Shown: positions 1 through 10,683 of the stretch, piece by piece
Numbering within the stretch: position 1 is the stretch's first letter
Layout: each line of letters opens with the position of its first letter
Source: a virus
DNA: 43,484 bases
IMG/VR virus record: IMGVR_UViG_3300045973_000956
Location: 1-43,484 of that record
Strand: one strand, 5' to 3'
Made by a program: the position numbers and the translations under genes
The notes under the pieces: generated by a model
Seen by the model: the letters and a program-made list of their open reading frames with translations, nothing else
What the model was told of the DNA's origin: nothing
Databases searched by the model: none

Positions 1-127
1 TATATAATAATTTGTATTTTTCAAGTTTATTTTTATAATTATCTTGATTTGAGTTCGGGACAGTTTTACTAAAATATGTGCTGATTATGAAAGACTAAAA
101 TGTGATAAAGATGATAAAGAATAATAC
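1..127. repeat. Terminal direct repeat, copy 1 (circular closure)
   Basis: These 127 bases are identical to 43358-43484. An exact terminal overlap of 127 bases is typical of a circular genome left by a k=127 assembler, so one copy is most likely redundant and the true circle is 43,357 bp. It holds a possible 10-codon ORF at 76-108 after a TAAAATATG box, which is not called as a gene. Confidence 0.95.
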
Positions 128-141
128 CTAAAATTTAAACT

Positions 142-1797
142 ATGGCTTGGGCTTCACCTGAATATGAAAATAAGCTTTTAGATGAATTAACATCAAGAGT
201 TATAAGAGAAGTAGACATAAAACAAGCAGAATGACAAAAGAAAAAAGACTTGATTAAAAAACAAGTCCTTTTGTGTTATACTGACCCCTGCTATTTTATA
301 GAAAACTTTTTATATACTGATAAAAACCCTTGATTTTTTAGTGAACAAATACAAACACTAGTCCCTTTTCTTTTGTTTGATTTTCAAGCAGAATCTATTT
401 ATAAATTACTTGAAGCAGTAGAAAAATGAGATAGAGTATTTTTAGAGAAAAGTCGCCAAATGTGAATAAGTTGGATTATTTGTGCTTTTGCTCTTTGGTG
501 ATTTCTTTTTAGAGACTGGAAAATATTATTTTTATCACAAAAAGAAGATTATGTAGATAAGATTTGAGATATGCAGTCTCTTTTTCAGAAAATAAGATTT
601 ATGACTTCATACTTACCTAAACGGATACTTCCTACTTGATTTTCAATCAATGAACATATGCCTAGACTTAGAATATATAAACCAAAAGGTTATGGAACTT
701 GAAGTATAGTTTGAGAAAGTGCTAATAATAATGCTTGAACTGGTTGAACTTATAAGTTTGTATTTGGTGATGAGTTTTCTAAAATAGAGAATGCAAGAAG
801 TTTAAATACTTCATTACAGGCTACTACTTGATGTATTATTTATAATTGAACTCCTTATTGAAAAATGAATGAGTTCTATAGAATGAGATGTTTAGCTGTT
901 GAATGAAAAATGATGCATATTCGTTTACATTGGTCTTTAAATCCTTTCTATACTAAAGAATGGTATGAATGGAGGACTAAAGCAATGATGCCCGAACAAA
1001 TAGCACAAGAATTAGAAATAAACTATGATGCTTCTGTTACTGGTAGAGTTTACCCTAGATTTGCAAATATACCTGCTTGAGATTGTAAATTCTGAGATTA
1101 TAATTATGATCCTTATTTACTTACCTACTGCAGTTTAGATCATAGTCACGGGGGTAACGATCCATTTGCAATCATTATTTCACAAATAACAAGTAATTGA
1201 AAAATAAGAATTATAGACAGTTTACAATTACCTTCATATACAACAATAGATGAATGTGCTAGTTTACTTGCTAAGCAACCAGTATGAAAGTTTGATAATG
1301 AAGCTTTAAACTTCTTAGAGAGATATAAGGAATATAAATCTCCTATATTTATTTGAGACCCATATGATACAGCACAAAAATGGAATGATACCAGTATTTT
1401 AAAAATATTTAGAAATCGGGGAATTAATTTAAATGTTCCTGAGAGAAATAAGACAATCGAAGAAAGGATAAGAATATGTCAATTAAATATGTGAAGAATA
1501 GAAGTAAATGTAAATACTGAAAATGCAAGAAGTTTAAACTGGTGATTTACATCAGCCATACAAAATGCAAGATATTCTGAAAGACTAGAAACTAGTCAAT
1601 CAACTAGCATTAATAATAAACCTATTCACGACTCTACTAGCCATATGAGAACAAGTTGGGAATACCTTATTAACTTCATAGTAGAACAAGAAGAGAGTCA
1701 ATGAATAGTTTGATGAGTTAGACAAAGATGAATGGAAAAACAATTAGTGGAGAGATGAAATATGATTACTTGAGAAATAGAATATATTTGGGAATAA
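142..1797 (+). CDS. terL: Terminase large subunit
   Basis: 551 aa, the DNA-packaging motor ATPase and nuclease. The N-terminal ATPase half has a variant Walker A, EKSRQMGISW at residues 102-111, typical of phage terminases, and Walker B VFGDEF at 207-212. The C-terminal RNase H-like nuclease half shows the expected acidic residues: SLDHSHGGND (D333, D340), GDPYD (D406, D409) and HDSTSH (D497). The start is the first in-frame ATG after a stop. More than 20 TGA codons are read as Gly. The gene is isolated: its TAA directly abuts the stop of the convergent HNH gene, and minus-strand accessory genes lie on both sides on the circle. No small subunit is adjacent; the HTH protein at 27685 is the best candidate. 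The family call is firm. Confidence 0.95.
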
Positions 1798-2268
1798 TTA
1801 AACATATTTCCAAATATATCATCCTGTTGTTTTTCTTTTTCATTTACACACTTTACATATATTAGGACGATATATCTTTAATTCTCTTTGTATATCATTT
1901 ATACAATTCCAAGTTTTTATAAAAATTCAATCTATTTCATATTGATTAATTTTTTTCATTAGAGATTTTCTATTACATATTCTTCATTTTTGCATCATAT
2001 CATTGGTATTATCTTGGGCTGTTCATATAAATAAATGTTCTGGATTTATACAAGATGGATTATCGCATTTATGTAATACATGTAAATTTAAAATACTTCA
2101 TTTAAAATAAGTATAAGAAAATCTATGAGCTCAATAAATTTTATAATTATAAGTCAATCTTCAATATCAATCTTTATCTTTATATTTAATCCAATTCCAA
2201 CATCAAGTTTTAACATCTATATTTATTCTATCTAAAAAGAACTGTTTATTTATAATATGTTTGTCCAT
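1798..2268 (-). CDS. HNH homing endonuclease with NUMOD1-like tail
   Basis: 156 aa. After a short N-terminal segment (WNWIKYKDKDGYGR) comes an HNH_3-type core with HVLHKCDNPSCINPEHL around residues 67-83, followed by GTAQDNTNDM. The C-terminal third (INQYEIDGIFIKTWNCINDI) matches the NUMOD1 DNA-recognition helix that accompanies phage homing endonucleases. Its stop abuts the terminase stop with no bases between. It is transcribed from its own promoter and leader (element D, 2269-2393). Its likely role is selfish spread next to terL; a packaging-assisting role, as for some HNH proteins beside terminases, is possible but not shown. TGA=Gly codons in the gene indicate adaptation to this genetic code. 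Confidence 0.88.
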
Positions 2269-2393
2269 AATTTTATAATCAAAAAAAATACTAGTCTACC
2301 ACAACTAATATTTTTTAATTAAAGTATAAATACTTTTTGTGGTAGGTAAAAATATTTATAGAGTATATATATTAATAATTTCATAAAAAGCAA
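2269..2393 (-). promoter_or_regulatory. Leader element D: promoter plus P1/terminator pseudoknot
   Basis: On the minus strand, -35 TTGCTT (2388-2393) and -10 TATATA (2366-2371) are 16 nt apart. P1 arms CTACCACAA (2337-2345) and TTGTGGTAG (2296-2304) pair perfectly. The 3' arm lies in the 8-nt loop of a 13-bp hairpin (arms about 2305-2317 and 2283-2295) ending in a T run. The ATG of the HNH gene follows 15 nt later. The layout is the same as elements E and F with a different sequence. Confidence 0.75.
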
Positions 2394-2403
2394 ATATAGA
2401 TAT

Positions 2404-2437
2404 GAATAAAAAAAGACTTTAATTAGTCTTTTTTTAT
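2404..2437 (-). terminator. Hairpin terminator behind the 2423-2907 genes
   Basis: The inverted repeat AAAAAAGACT/AGTCTTTTTT encloses a short AT loop, with A and T tracts on either side so it can act on both strands. The minus-strand stop codon at 2423-2425 is inside the stem. Confidence 0.75.
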
Positions 2438-2596
2438 CGCTTGTTCATATGCTGTTAATGGTTTATGATAGTTACTTATATAATCAAAATCAATTCATAA
2501 TATTTCTTCTACTTCTCTTAGATTTCTACATCATAGTTTTTGTTTATCTTCATCATTAAAAGGTAAATCTTTATAAGAAACCATTATTTCTTTCAT
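2423..2596 (-). CDS. Small protein, paralogue of 41634-41915
   Basis: 57 aa, function not recognised. It shares a near-identical core with the product of 41634-41915: SYKDLPFNDEDKQKLGCRNL here against SYKDLAFNNEDKQKLGCKNL there, both followed by EVEEILGIDFD. The partner is longer at its N terminus. The start follows the CTTATAGAATT box shared by neighbouring accessory genes. It lies 11 nt downstream of the coiled-coil gene and is presumably co-transcribed from leader C. Confidence 0.75.
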
Positions 2597-2607
2597 AATT
2601 CTATAAG

Positions 2608-2907
2608 TTAGTAATTAAAACTTCCACTATTTATTGTTTCTAGTAATTCTTTATTCCGTTCATTTAATTTTTTAATTTCATCTAAATATATTTGTTCTTG
2701 CTTTCTATAACTTTCTTCTTTTCATTTCATTAATCATTGTAAATCAAATAAATCTTTTTTTAATAAATATATTTCATTATTATAATTTGAATAATCACTT
2801 TTTTTTAAGCCATTATTTTCATTAATTAATCTATCATATTCAACAATAACATCATACATAGATTTATAAGATAATATATCTTTTAATCTCTCATTCATAT
2901 TTTCCAT
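2608..2907 (-). CDS. Small coiled-coil protein
   Basis: 99 aa, unknown function. Mostly charged helix: MENMNERLKDIL at the N terminus, and a likely coiled coil from about residue 40 to 92 (EIYLLKKDLFDLQGLMKGKE, then RKQEQIYLDEIKKLNERNK). I start at 2907 because the ATG follows the conserved CTTATAGAATT box used by five other accessory genes; a start 36 nt upstream would read through that box. It is the first gene after leader element C. Confidence 0.75.
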
Positions 2908-3048
2908 AATTCTATAAGTTAATAACAAAAATAAAACTAACAATATTGTAAACTTCTTGCTTAGAGATTTTTACTTTGTTAGTTTTATTTCTATCTACAA
3001 TATAATCTCTAAGCCTTACTATTATATTTATTTTCTTGAATAAAGCAA
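2908..3048 (-). promoter_or_regulatory. Leader element C: promoter plus P1/terminator pseudoknot
   Basis: On the minus strand TTGCTT (3043-3048) and TATAAT (3021-3026) are 16 nt apart. P1 GCTTAGAGAT/ATCTCTAAGC (3005-3014 and 2959-2968) starts about 7 nt after the -10, so RNA would begin at or near P1. AAATAAAACTAAC in the P1 loop pairs perfectly with GTTAGTTTTATTT downstream, followed by T-rich sequence. An extra helix ATATTGTA/TACAATAT is present. Elements A and B share the plan with different bases. Confidence 0.78.
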
Positions 3049-3077
3049 AAAAAACACTATAATTTTATTATGAACAT

Positions 3078-3114
3078 AAAATCTTCCCCGCATTATATTT
3101 TAAAACTGTAAAAT
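3078..3114 (+). promoter_or_regulatory. Late motif AAATCTTCCCC upstream of portal gene
   Basis: AAATCTTCCCC ends 26 nt before the portal ATG. The same 11 bases stand 26 nt before the ATG at 28212 and 24 nt before the ATG at 32412, with unrelated AT-rich sequence between. No -35/-10 pair or Shine-Dalgarno sequence is clear here. It may be a late promoter, processing or translation signal. Confidence 0.5.
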
Positions 3115-5127
3115 ATGGCAAAAGATTTAGCTTTAATTACTTATAAAGATACTAAAGAAGATAATAATTTCTTAGATCCTATAACTCCTGAAACTTGATA
3201 TCAAATAAATGAGAAAGATAAAAAAACTCTTACAAATGTTATAAAAAGGTTTCAAGATATGAAATCTGCAAGAACTACAATAGAGATTGACTGGAAAATA
3301 TGGCAACAAATTATAGAATGAAAATATCACCCTTATAGTGATTGAAGAACTAGGGTAAATGTACCAGTTTTTAGAGCTTTAGTTGAATTATTTGTAAGTG
3401 AAGCTACTAGTAGGAAGATAGATAAGAAAATTGAGCCACTAGGATTAAGCGATATAGACAAAGTAGAGATAATGAATGAAGTTTGGGATTGGGAATGGAA
3501 TAAGAATAAAAGAGATGAACAAATGACAGATGCAGAATATAAATGTGCTTGATTTTGAACTTGTGCTTATTTCACTTGATTTGAACAAACAAGTAGAATT
3601 ATTAATGATATAAATGTAGATGATGATTGAAAAATTTCATTTACTAAAAAGTTAATGCAACAAGGTAGAATTATATTAAAAACACTTGATATAAGAAATG
3701 TTTATTTTGACGATAGAGTAACAAGTTTTAATGATGCAAATGATGAAATTTATATAGAATATCTTACACAAGAACAATTTGAAGCTGAAAAAGATAATAA
3801 ACATTTACAAAATACTGAATATGTATGAGTTATGTGAAAAACAGACCAAGTTTATTATACTTGGGAAGATATGTGAAAACAAAATACTAAATTAATTGAA
3901 AAACTACATTACTGGAATAAACAAGCAGATAGATATATTATTATTTATAATAGAAATATAGTTTGAAGAGATACTCCAATCCCTTATTCTCATAAAGAAT
4001 TACCTATAGTACCAAGGCAATATGGTTATATATCTGATAGTATTTATGGTAGATGACTTGCTGAGGCTTGTATGCAATTTTTAAGTAAAATCAATAAACT
4101 TAGTGAAATGCTATTTGATTGAATAGCTAGAAGTAATAACAGTATTTTTGCCTTATGAAATGGCTTAACTTTTGATTGATGAAAATTTAGTTTTAATAAT
4201 CAGATAATTAAATTTAACTGACAACTTAATGATAGTAATTTCAGAGAAATAAAAGGTATACCACCAAATCAAGCGGCTTTTACTTATTTGCAAGATTTAT
4301 TAAAAGAAATAGCTATTTATGTTTGAATAGATATTAGTCAAATAGTATGACAACCTAGTAGTACAGCTTTTGAAACAGCTATTAGAACTGAGAGCTCACT
4401 TAAAAGAGTAAATGTAGTATTAACTAATAGAGATTATGCTTTACAAAAAGTATTTGAAAGACATTTAGCTAATATTATGCAATTCTTTCCTATAAGTGAA
4501 GCACAAAGATTATGTGAAATAAATCCAAATTGAGATGTTATAGATAATAAAGAAAAACCTCAATATCCTAAAATATTAATGGAATGAAAAAATTACATTC
4601 CTAAGACTTGAAAACTTGTAGAACAACCTTGAAAGTTTGAATTTGAATGTAAACCTGAATATATAAGGGGGCAAATGGATATTTATGTAAAAACAAATTT
4701 CAACTCTCCTACTCTAAAAGCAATGAAACAAGATAATATGAATAAGTTTTTAACTGATTTATGATTATATACTCAAATGTCTATGCAGAATCCTGATTTA
4801 GTAAAAGTATTAAAACCTAATGATTATATTAAGCAATTAGCTTTTACCTATGATATAAGCTTAGATGCTATTTGATGATTTGCTGATAGTATTAGTAAAG
4901 AAGCTGACAAAGTTATGGAAATGGTAAGACAAATGAGTTGAGTTTGACAAGATAATTGACCTCTAGCTTGAATTTGACAACCTTGATGAATGCAACAACC
5001 AGCTATAGAATGACAACAACCAAATCCTATGTTACCTAATGTAGAACAAAAAGGTTTACCAAATGTTAGAAGTCCAGAACTTCCTAGTATTCAATGATTT
5101 AACCCAGCTGAAAAAAGTATGCTATAA
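3115..5127 (+). CDS. Portal protein (probable)
   Basis: 670 aa, at the size and position of a podovirus-type portal: first gene of the late block, before scaffold and capsid. Portal-like features include VNVPVFRALVELFVSEATSR near residues 79-98, a YFDDRV segment near 201, a clip/wing-like stretch with GQPSSTAFETAIRTESSLKR near 409-428, and a long helical C-terminal half. The tail after about residue 600 is Gly/Gln/Pro rich. Portal is inferred from context, length and this helix motif rather than from a diagnostic signature. It forms the dodecameric DNA gate on which the terminase docks. Confidence 0.75.
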
Positions 5128-5145
5128 TTTTTGCATTTTCATATA

Positions 5146-5178
5146 AAAATAAGTATAATATAAATACTTATTTTTATA
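5146..5178 (+). terminator. Hairpin terminator after portal gene
   Basis: AAAAATAAGTA and TACTTATTTTT form an 11-bp stem with a short loop and a T-rich 3' side, 19 nt after the portal stop. Confidence 0.6.
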
Positions 5179-5191
5179 ATCCCCAAATAGA

Positions 5192-5668
5192 ATGTTTAAT
5201 CAACATAATTTTATTTTTAAAAGAGAATGAGATATAATCTTTATTAGTTACAATTGAGATACTCAACAAATATGGAGGGGTAGTCAATTTGAAGCTATTT
5301 TTTCAGATAAATTAACAGCCTTTCAAACAGTTATTAGTAATGAAACAAAAGAAAGACATATTAATAGAATATTACAATTTTATAATCTACCAGCCTCTCC
5401 ATATAAAATGATGATATATAAGGCTTTATATGATTTTTTGAAAAATAATATAAGTTATGATATAGATATTTTTTACATTACCACATATTTATATCTTATA
5501 AAATTAGATGCTGAATTTTTAGAAGCTTTTTATATATCAGATTTAGCAATTAAAACACAAAAAGAAGTAAGACAGAAAATGGAAGACATTAAAAAAATAA
5601 CAAAAGAACATTATAATAAATATGGAAGTTTATTATGAAAAATTAAAACTTATATTTTAAATAATTAA
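5192..5668 (+). CDS. Hypothetical late protein
   Basis: 158 aa, not recognised. The N terminus is beta-rich (FIFKREGDIIFISYNGDTQQ); the rest is helical with aromatic-rich stretches (IFYITTYLYLIKLDAEFLEA). No signal peptide or clear membrane span. It lies between portal and scaffold genes with the 90-aa gene 7 nt behind it, so a minor head, portal-plug or scaffold-assisting role is possible. The start is the first ATG after the terminator. Confidence 0.7.
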
Positions 5669-5675
5669 AATAATT

Positions 5676-5948
5676 ATGAATTGATTTAAAGAAACTTGAA
5701 TAGATATAGAAGATATTATAAAATTAATAGTAAATGAAAAAGAAATAACTAATTTTCTTTTAGATATCCAAAATTGATATAGAATTGAAAGAGCAATGCA
5801 AGAAGACGAATGAGATAGATTATTAACTTGAACTAGAGTTATTGATGATATAATAAATAGACTGCAAAATTTAGAACAAGCAAGGGCTGAATATTTTGAG
5901 AAAAAGAAACAAGAAGAGCAAGAAAAACTAGAAGAAGAAAATAAATAA
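5676..5948 (+). CDS. Small acidic/coiled-coil late protein
   Basis: 90 aa, not recognised. Helical throughout, ending in a highly charged coiled coil (EYFEKKKQEEQEKLEEENK). The start lies 7 nt after the preceding stop, suggesting coupled translation. It is followed by two hairpins that probably end this small unit. A head-assembly role is inferred only from position between portal and scaffold. Confidence 0.7.
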
Positions 5949-5961
5949 AATTATCTTTACA

Positions 5962-6090
5962 AAAACTAAAATAAGTATAAAATAACTTTGTACTTATTTT
6001 TTGTAGGTATTTCATTAAATCAATCCTCCCCAAACAAGCTAATAGTTTATTTTTTATTAGCCACAATATTTCTTGGGGAAGATTTTTTTG
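5962..6090 (+). terminator. Tandem hairpins between late units
   Basis: First, AAAATAAGTA/TACTTATTTT (about 5968-6003). Second, a longer hairpin whose arms AATCCTCCCCAA (6022-6033) and TTGGGGAAGATT (6072-6083) pair with one mismatch and are followed by seven T; an inner GCTAATA/TTAGC helix is nested. The 3' arm is the reverse complement of the late motif AAATCTTCCCC. It may terminate transcription or process mRNA before the scaffold gene. Confidence 0.6.
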
Positions 6091-6149
6091 TGGTTAATAG
6101 GAAATAGATTATTATAATCTATTTTTTTATTTACTTAATCTAACCCCTA

Positions 6150-7043
6150 ATGGAAGACTTAGAGCAAGTAGAAACGGTAGCCTCTGAATTATCAGACACA
6201 CCTACTACGAGTGAACAAGACACTGAAACACTTGAAACATCTGAGGAACAAGAGTTGTCGGATGAAGAACTAGAGGCTGAAATTTCTCGCTTAAAAGAGG
6301 AAGCTAAAAGTGAAGAAAATCCAAAGGATAAAAGGCACTTAGAACAAGAATATGGCTGGAAAATGAAAGTTCTTAAAGAAAGAGAAAGAGCTAAAACTCT
6401 TGAAGAAAAGAATAATCAAACAGTTGAAAGATTAAATTCATATGAAAGTAACTTATTAGAAGAACTTTATGAAAGAACTAATACTGAATGATTATCTTAC
6501 TTTGAAAATCTTTATAAAACTAATCCAGATATGGCAAATAAGTTGGCGAAAGATAAATATTCCCAACCTAATGCTAAAGCACTTATTCTTGAAACTAAGA
6601 GAAACTTGGCTAATGATTGAGACGAAGAAGCAAGTAAAACTGTTTCCGAGGAAGATATTAGACAAGATGAAAGAGATAGAGTTAGGCACGAATTGGCAAT
6701 TGAACAAGTAGAAACTATATTTAATGAGTTATTAGGTCAAGAATTAACAGATGCTAAAAGTTATTTTGATGATATAGTAGAGTGAAAGAAATTAACACCT
6801 GCTACGGCTAAAAAATATGCTGATATGTCAGTATTTTATGCAACTAGAAATAGAACCCCTGAGACGATAACTTCTAAAACTCCTGTTGATAAAGACAGAG
6901 TTATAGCTTCTATGTCTAACACTTGAATATCTAATAAGTCTTGAGTTGAAAAACAAGAGCAAATAGATATTAAATGAATTAGACAACAATTACTAAATTC
7001 TTGAATAACTGAACATCAAGTAAACCTTATGTACCCTTTATAA
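6150..7043 (+). CDS. Capsid scaffolding protein (probable)
   Basis: 297 aa, strongly acidic and helical, as scaffolds are. Residues 1-60 are almost all Glu/Asp/Ser/Thr (ETSEEQELSDEELEAEISRL), then charged coiled coil (KEEAKSEENPKDKRHLEQEY). The last 30 residues (IDIKGIRQQLLNSGITEHQV) form a compact helical end where scaffolds bind coat protein. It lies a few genes upstream of the coat gene. The start is the first ATG after the tandem hairpins. The first 112 codons lack TGA because they contain almost no Gly. Confidence 0.75.
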
Positions 7044-7068
7044 ATTTTAACTTTTAATTTTACCTACT

Positions 7069-7671
7069 ATGGCAGAAATAAGAAACCGTGAAACAGTGGC
7101 TAATATAGTAACTCCAAATAAGGACTCTATAATTGAACCAAATCAAGAAACTAAAGAACCTACTAATAATTATGATAGTATTTTACAAAGAATACAAGAA
7201 CTGGAAAATCAAAATAGAGAGCTTACTCAAAAAGTAGCACAATCTAATTGAGATATTTCTGAACAAGTAAAAGATGCTAAAAGAAATTATGGTTATGAAG
7301 CAGATAATAAAACAAGAAGACCAAGTGAATTGTTCAAACATAAATACAATGTATTAATTAATGATAGAATTGAAAAAGTTGTTATAAATACAGAAACTAT
7401 TGGTAGACCTGTTATGCAAACAAATTATAATACTGGTAAAAAAGTTTATAATCATAACATAACTGTAACTTTTGCTGATGAAACTACTATTGAAATGGAT
7501 GTACTTGATTATATCAATGAAAAATATACTTATGAAGATTTTGTTAAAGATGAGAATATAAAAATAATAGATGTACAAAATAAAAAATGAGAATTTGAAA
7601 AGATTAAATTTTTTACTTTTGAAACAAAACAATTTTGAACTTTTACAATACCAGAGTATTGTTCTTATTAA
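7069..7671 (+). CDS. Hypothetical virion or head-assembly protein
   Basis: 200 aa, not recognised. The N-terminal 60 residues are polar with a short coiled coil (LQRIQELENQNRELTQKVAQ). The rest is beta-rich with alternating polar and hydrophobic residues (HKYNVLINDRIEKVVINTET; KVYNHNITVTFADETTIEMD). It sits between scaffold and decoration genes with 25-nt gaps, so it is probably a minor head component. Confidence 0.65.
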
Positions 7672-7686
7672 TTAATTATAAAAAAC

Positions 7687-8070
7687 ATGTATTTATGAAC
7701 TTTAGAAATAGAGAAAGTAGAAGACAATATAGTTTCTTTTACTAATTGACAAACAATTCAAATTGAAGAAAAAAACAAAGAGCTTATTTCAGAAGAGCCT
7801 TTAACTTGAGGTGAATTACAAATGAAGTGGGCAATTATAGTAGCAAAAGATGTTTTAGATATTTTTGTTACTCATAATATTCGTTTGACAGATATTAATT
7901 TAATTATGGATACCCTTAGTTGAATTATATCATGAAAAAATGATGAAGCTGTTTCAAATGCTTTCTGAAAAGAAAAACTTGATACTATTTCTAATATTTT
8001 TGGTTCAGACCAAAATTTAGCTAGTTTAGCTGTTAGAAATATAAGAGTAAATGATATTTTTAAATCTTAA
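7687..8070 (+). CDS. Hypothetical late protein
   Basis: 127 aa, not recognised. A short beta N terminus (YLGTLEIEKVEDNIVSFTNG) is followed by an all-helical C-terminal two thirds (GGELQMKWAIIVAKDVLDIF). Tail assembly chaperones can look like this, but nothing specific is seen. It lies directly before the decoration and coat genes. Confidence 0.65.
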
Positions 8071-8082
8071 CATATATAAAAT

Positions 8083-8568
8083 ATGCAATCAGTAACTCCA
8101 ATAAATACACCAAATACAACAACTAAGTTTTTACCTAGTTTTGGTGGTTGGGAATTAAGAAAATTGCCAATGAAGGCAAGTACTGCTATGACAGACTGAG
8201 CGGCTATTTGAGTTGAAATTGTTTCAAATACAACTACTTGAAATAATACTCTAATGCCTGCTACTAATGCAAGTGGTGCAAATTTCCAATGAATACTAGC
8301 TGAAAAAATAGCTACTACAGATACAGATTATGCAACTGCTTGAAAACTAAAACTTGTTTGGGTACCAGTTGATAAAACTTCTGTTGCTAAATTTACAGTT
8401 TGAGCTTGAACTTTCACTGCTGTTGATGTAAATAAAGTTGTATCTTTCCATAGTGATAGTGCCTCTTTAGCAGTTGATACTCAAGGACTATGAGCTATTA
8501 TCGTTTGATATATAAACTCTACTACTTGAATATGTGCATTTAATACTCCTGCTACAGTTACAGCATAA
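8083..8568 (+). CDS. Head decoration-like protein
   Basis: 161 aa, Thr/Ala/Gly rich and beta-predicted, located immediately upstream of the coat gene, where decoration proteins normally lie. Typical pieces are FGGWELRKLPMKASTAMTDG and GLGAIIVGYINSTTGICAF. It starts at TAAAATATG, 12 nt after the previous stop. The call rests on position, composition and size; a minor capsid or cement protein is equivalent. Confidence 0.55.
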
Positions 8569-8603
8569 TAGTAACTAATATTTAATTTTTAACATATATA
8601 AAT

Positions 8604-9623
8604 ATGTCAATGCCATTAATAAATACATCAAGTTTAAATCAATTAACAGATTTAGTAAATAGGTCATTTATTGCTAGTCAATGAGACCAATTAGAAAATG
8701 TTATGTTGACTTCTTGAATTGTAAGAAAAGACCCTATCACTCCTGGAACTTGATTAGTAAGAAGATTTGCTGAAAGTGTTGCAAGAACTTCTTATGCTGG
8801 TGAGTGAGTTGAATGAGCTCCTGCTACAAGTGCTATATTCCAATATGGTTATGAGAAAGATTTAACTGTTGATAGAGTTGATTTAGCAATCAATATTACA
8901 AAAGAAATGAGAATCTGAGGTAAAGACCAAGAAATTATCTCTAAATTAACTGATTTAGGTGGAACTTGTACTAGATATATTGATTTAACTCTAGCACATA
9001 GACTTACTTTTGGTTGGTCTACTACTTATACAAATTCTAGATGATATGTAAAAGATTTAACTTGTTGAGACGGTTTAGCTTTATTCTCAGCTTCACATAC
9101 TCTAACTGGTTCTTCTTCTACTTTCTCAAATATAATCCCTAATAATCCTCAATTTTCTAAGTGAGCATATACAGCTGGTAAAAAAATTGCAGTTGAAAAT
9201 ACTCTAAATAACTTAGGTGAAAAAATGATGTTAGATTATAATATTGTTATTACTACTGATGATGAAGATACTATCGTTGCTGTTAAAGAACTATCTAATG
9301 CAACTGCTGATATAACTTCTTCTAATGCTGGTACTTACAATGTTTATAAATGATTAAAGCATGTTATTTCAAGAAGAATTGCTACAACTAGTAACGGTTC
9401 TGTTGATACAACTAAAAGAAAATACTGGTTCTTAGGTTCAACTGATTTACAACCAATTATATATGGTGAATTAGAAGCTCCATATGTTAAAGCTCCTAGA
9501 GATTGAAACAATGGTGAAGATGCAATGACTGAAAACTGGAATTTCGTAACTTTTGCTAGATTCTGAACTGCTGTTGCTTCTCCTAGATGAATTATTTGAT
9601 CTAAAGGAACGGGTGAAGCTTAG
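8604..9623 (+). CDS. Major capsid protein (HK97-fold, Mu gpT-like)
   Basis: 339 aa, the usual size for an HK97-fold coat. The N-arm (LINTSSLNQLTDLVNRSFIA) leads to an E-loop/P-domain region with a spine helix (QEIISKLTDLGGTCTRYIDL). The CGDGLALFSASHTL motif near residues 153-166 is characteristic of Mu gpT-like coats, and a C-terminal strand set follows (KYWFLGSTDLQPIIYGELEA). Many conserved-looking Gly are TGA. It is preceded by decoration and scaffold genes. It assembles the icosahedral shell. Confidence 0.85.
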
Positions 9624-9715
9624 AAAATAGCTATATATAGCTAATATTAAATTTTTATACTTTATATAAAGTATTGGTGGTTGGCTGGAAAAAATTAATA
9701 TTTAACTGTAAAAAT

Positions 9716-10618
9716 ATGAACTATAATTTAAATGCTGGTTATGGTAATGCTGTCGCTCATGCTTTAACTTGAAATACTACTTGAAAAACTTTTTTAGTAA
9801 TAAATTCAAGTGCTTGAGATAATTCAAGACTTCAAGATTTATTTAGGCCTGATAGTGATTGAGTAGGGAGAATATTTACATCTATTACTTCTGCATTAGC
9901 TGTTTGTACTGCTAATCAATGAGATGTAATATTTATTTGACCTTGATATACTGAAACCGTTACTACTGCTGGTTGAATAAATGTAAATAAAGCCTGAGTT
10001 TCTATTATAGGTTTATGAATTTGAGATTTAAGACCTACAATAACTTTTACTACTGTTGTATGAGCTAGTTTTAATGTAACTGCTGCTAATACAAGAATAC
10101 AAAATATTTGATTTATTTGCTGAATAGATAACCAAACAGCTATGGTTAATAGTAATTCGGTATATTCTATTTTCGATACTTGTGAATGGACTATATCAAA
10201 CTGAACTGTTTGAGCTGCTATTTGAATATTAACTGCTGCAACATCTGATAAATTATATGTAATTAATTCTAGATTTATATGACCTGCTGTTAATGCTTGA
10301 ACAACTTGTGCTGCTTGTATTCAACACGAAAGTTGAGTAGATTATGTTATACAAAATACCTATTTTTCTTGAAAAATGACACAAGCTATATTAAATGTAG
10401 CGACAGTGTTAAGATGAATAATAGATAATAACAGATTTGTTATATGAACTGGTACAAAAGCTATTGCTATGGCTTCAACTTCAACTCCATTTATTACTAA
10501 TAATAGAATAAATGTAGCCTCTGGTACTGCTCCTATAGTTTCAGCTGCTTGATTTGTTGCTTGAAATATATATAGTGCGGCTGCTTGAGTAACTTCGTGA
10601 GTTGCTAGTACATTTTAA
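9716..10618 (+). CDS. Parallel beta-helix surface protein
   Basis: 300 aa. The repeating alternation of short strands and Gly/Asn turns (NVTAANTRIQNIGFI, KLYVINSRFIGPAV, AILNVATVLRGIIDNNRFVI) is that of right-handed beta-helix proteins such as tailspikes and pectate-lyase-like head fibres. No catalytic acid cluster could be assigned. It follows the coat gene, so a head fibre or surface spike is plausible. The upstream 92 nt hold two short palindromes (TAGCTATATATAGCTA and ATACTTTATATAAAGTAT). Confidence 0.65.
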
Positions 10619-10626
10619 TAGGTTAA

Positions 10627-10656
10627 TTAAAATTATAACTTCGGTTATAGTTTTTC
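10627..10656 (+). terminator. UUCG-loop terminator
   Basis: AATTATAAC-TTCG-GTTATAGTT with a 3' T run, just after the beta-helix gene. UUCG is an exceptionally stable tetraloop, and one G-U pair is tolerated in the stem. It likely gives partial termination between capsid and fibre genes. Confidence 0.8.
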
Positions 10657-10683
10657 TTTAATTTATTAAATAATTTACAAAAT

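Noticed and set aside
76-108. 10-codon ORF before terL
   Set aside because: It has a TAAAATATG box but is too short to support; it may be chance.
1-127. True packaged direct terminal repeat
   Set aside because: The overlap is exactly 127 nt, a common assembler k-mer, and sits inside a promoter region; circular closure is the simpler reading.
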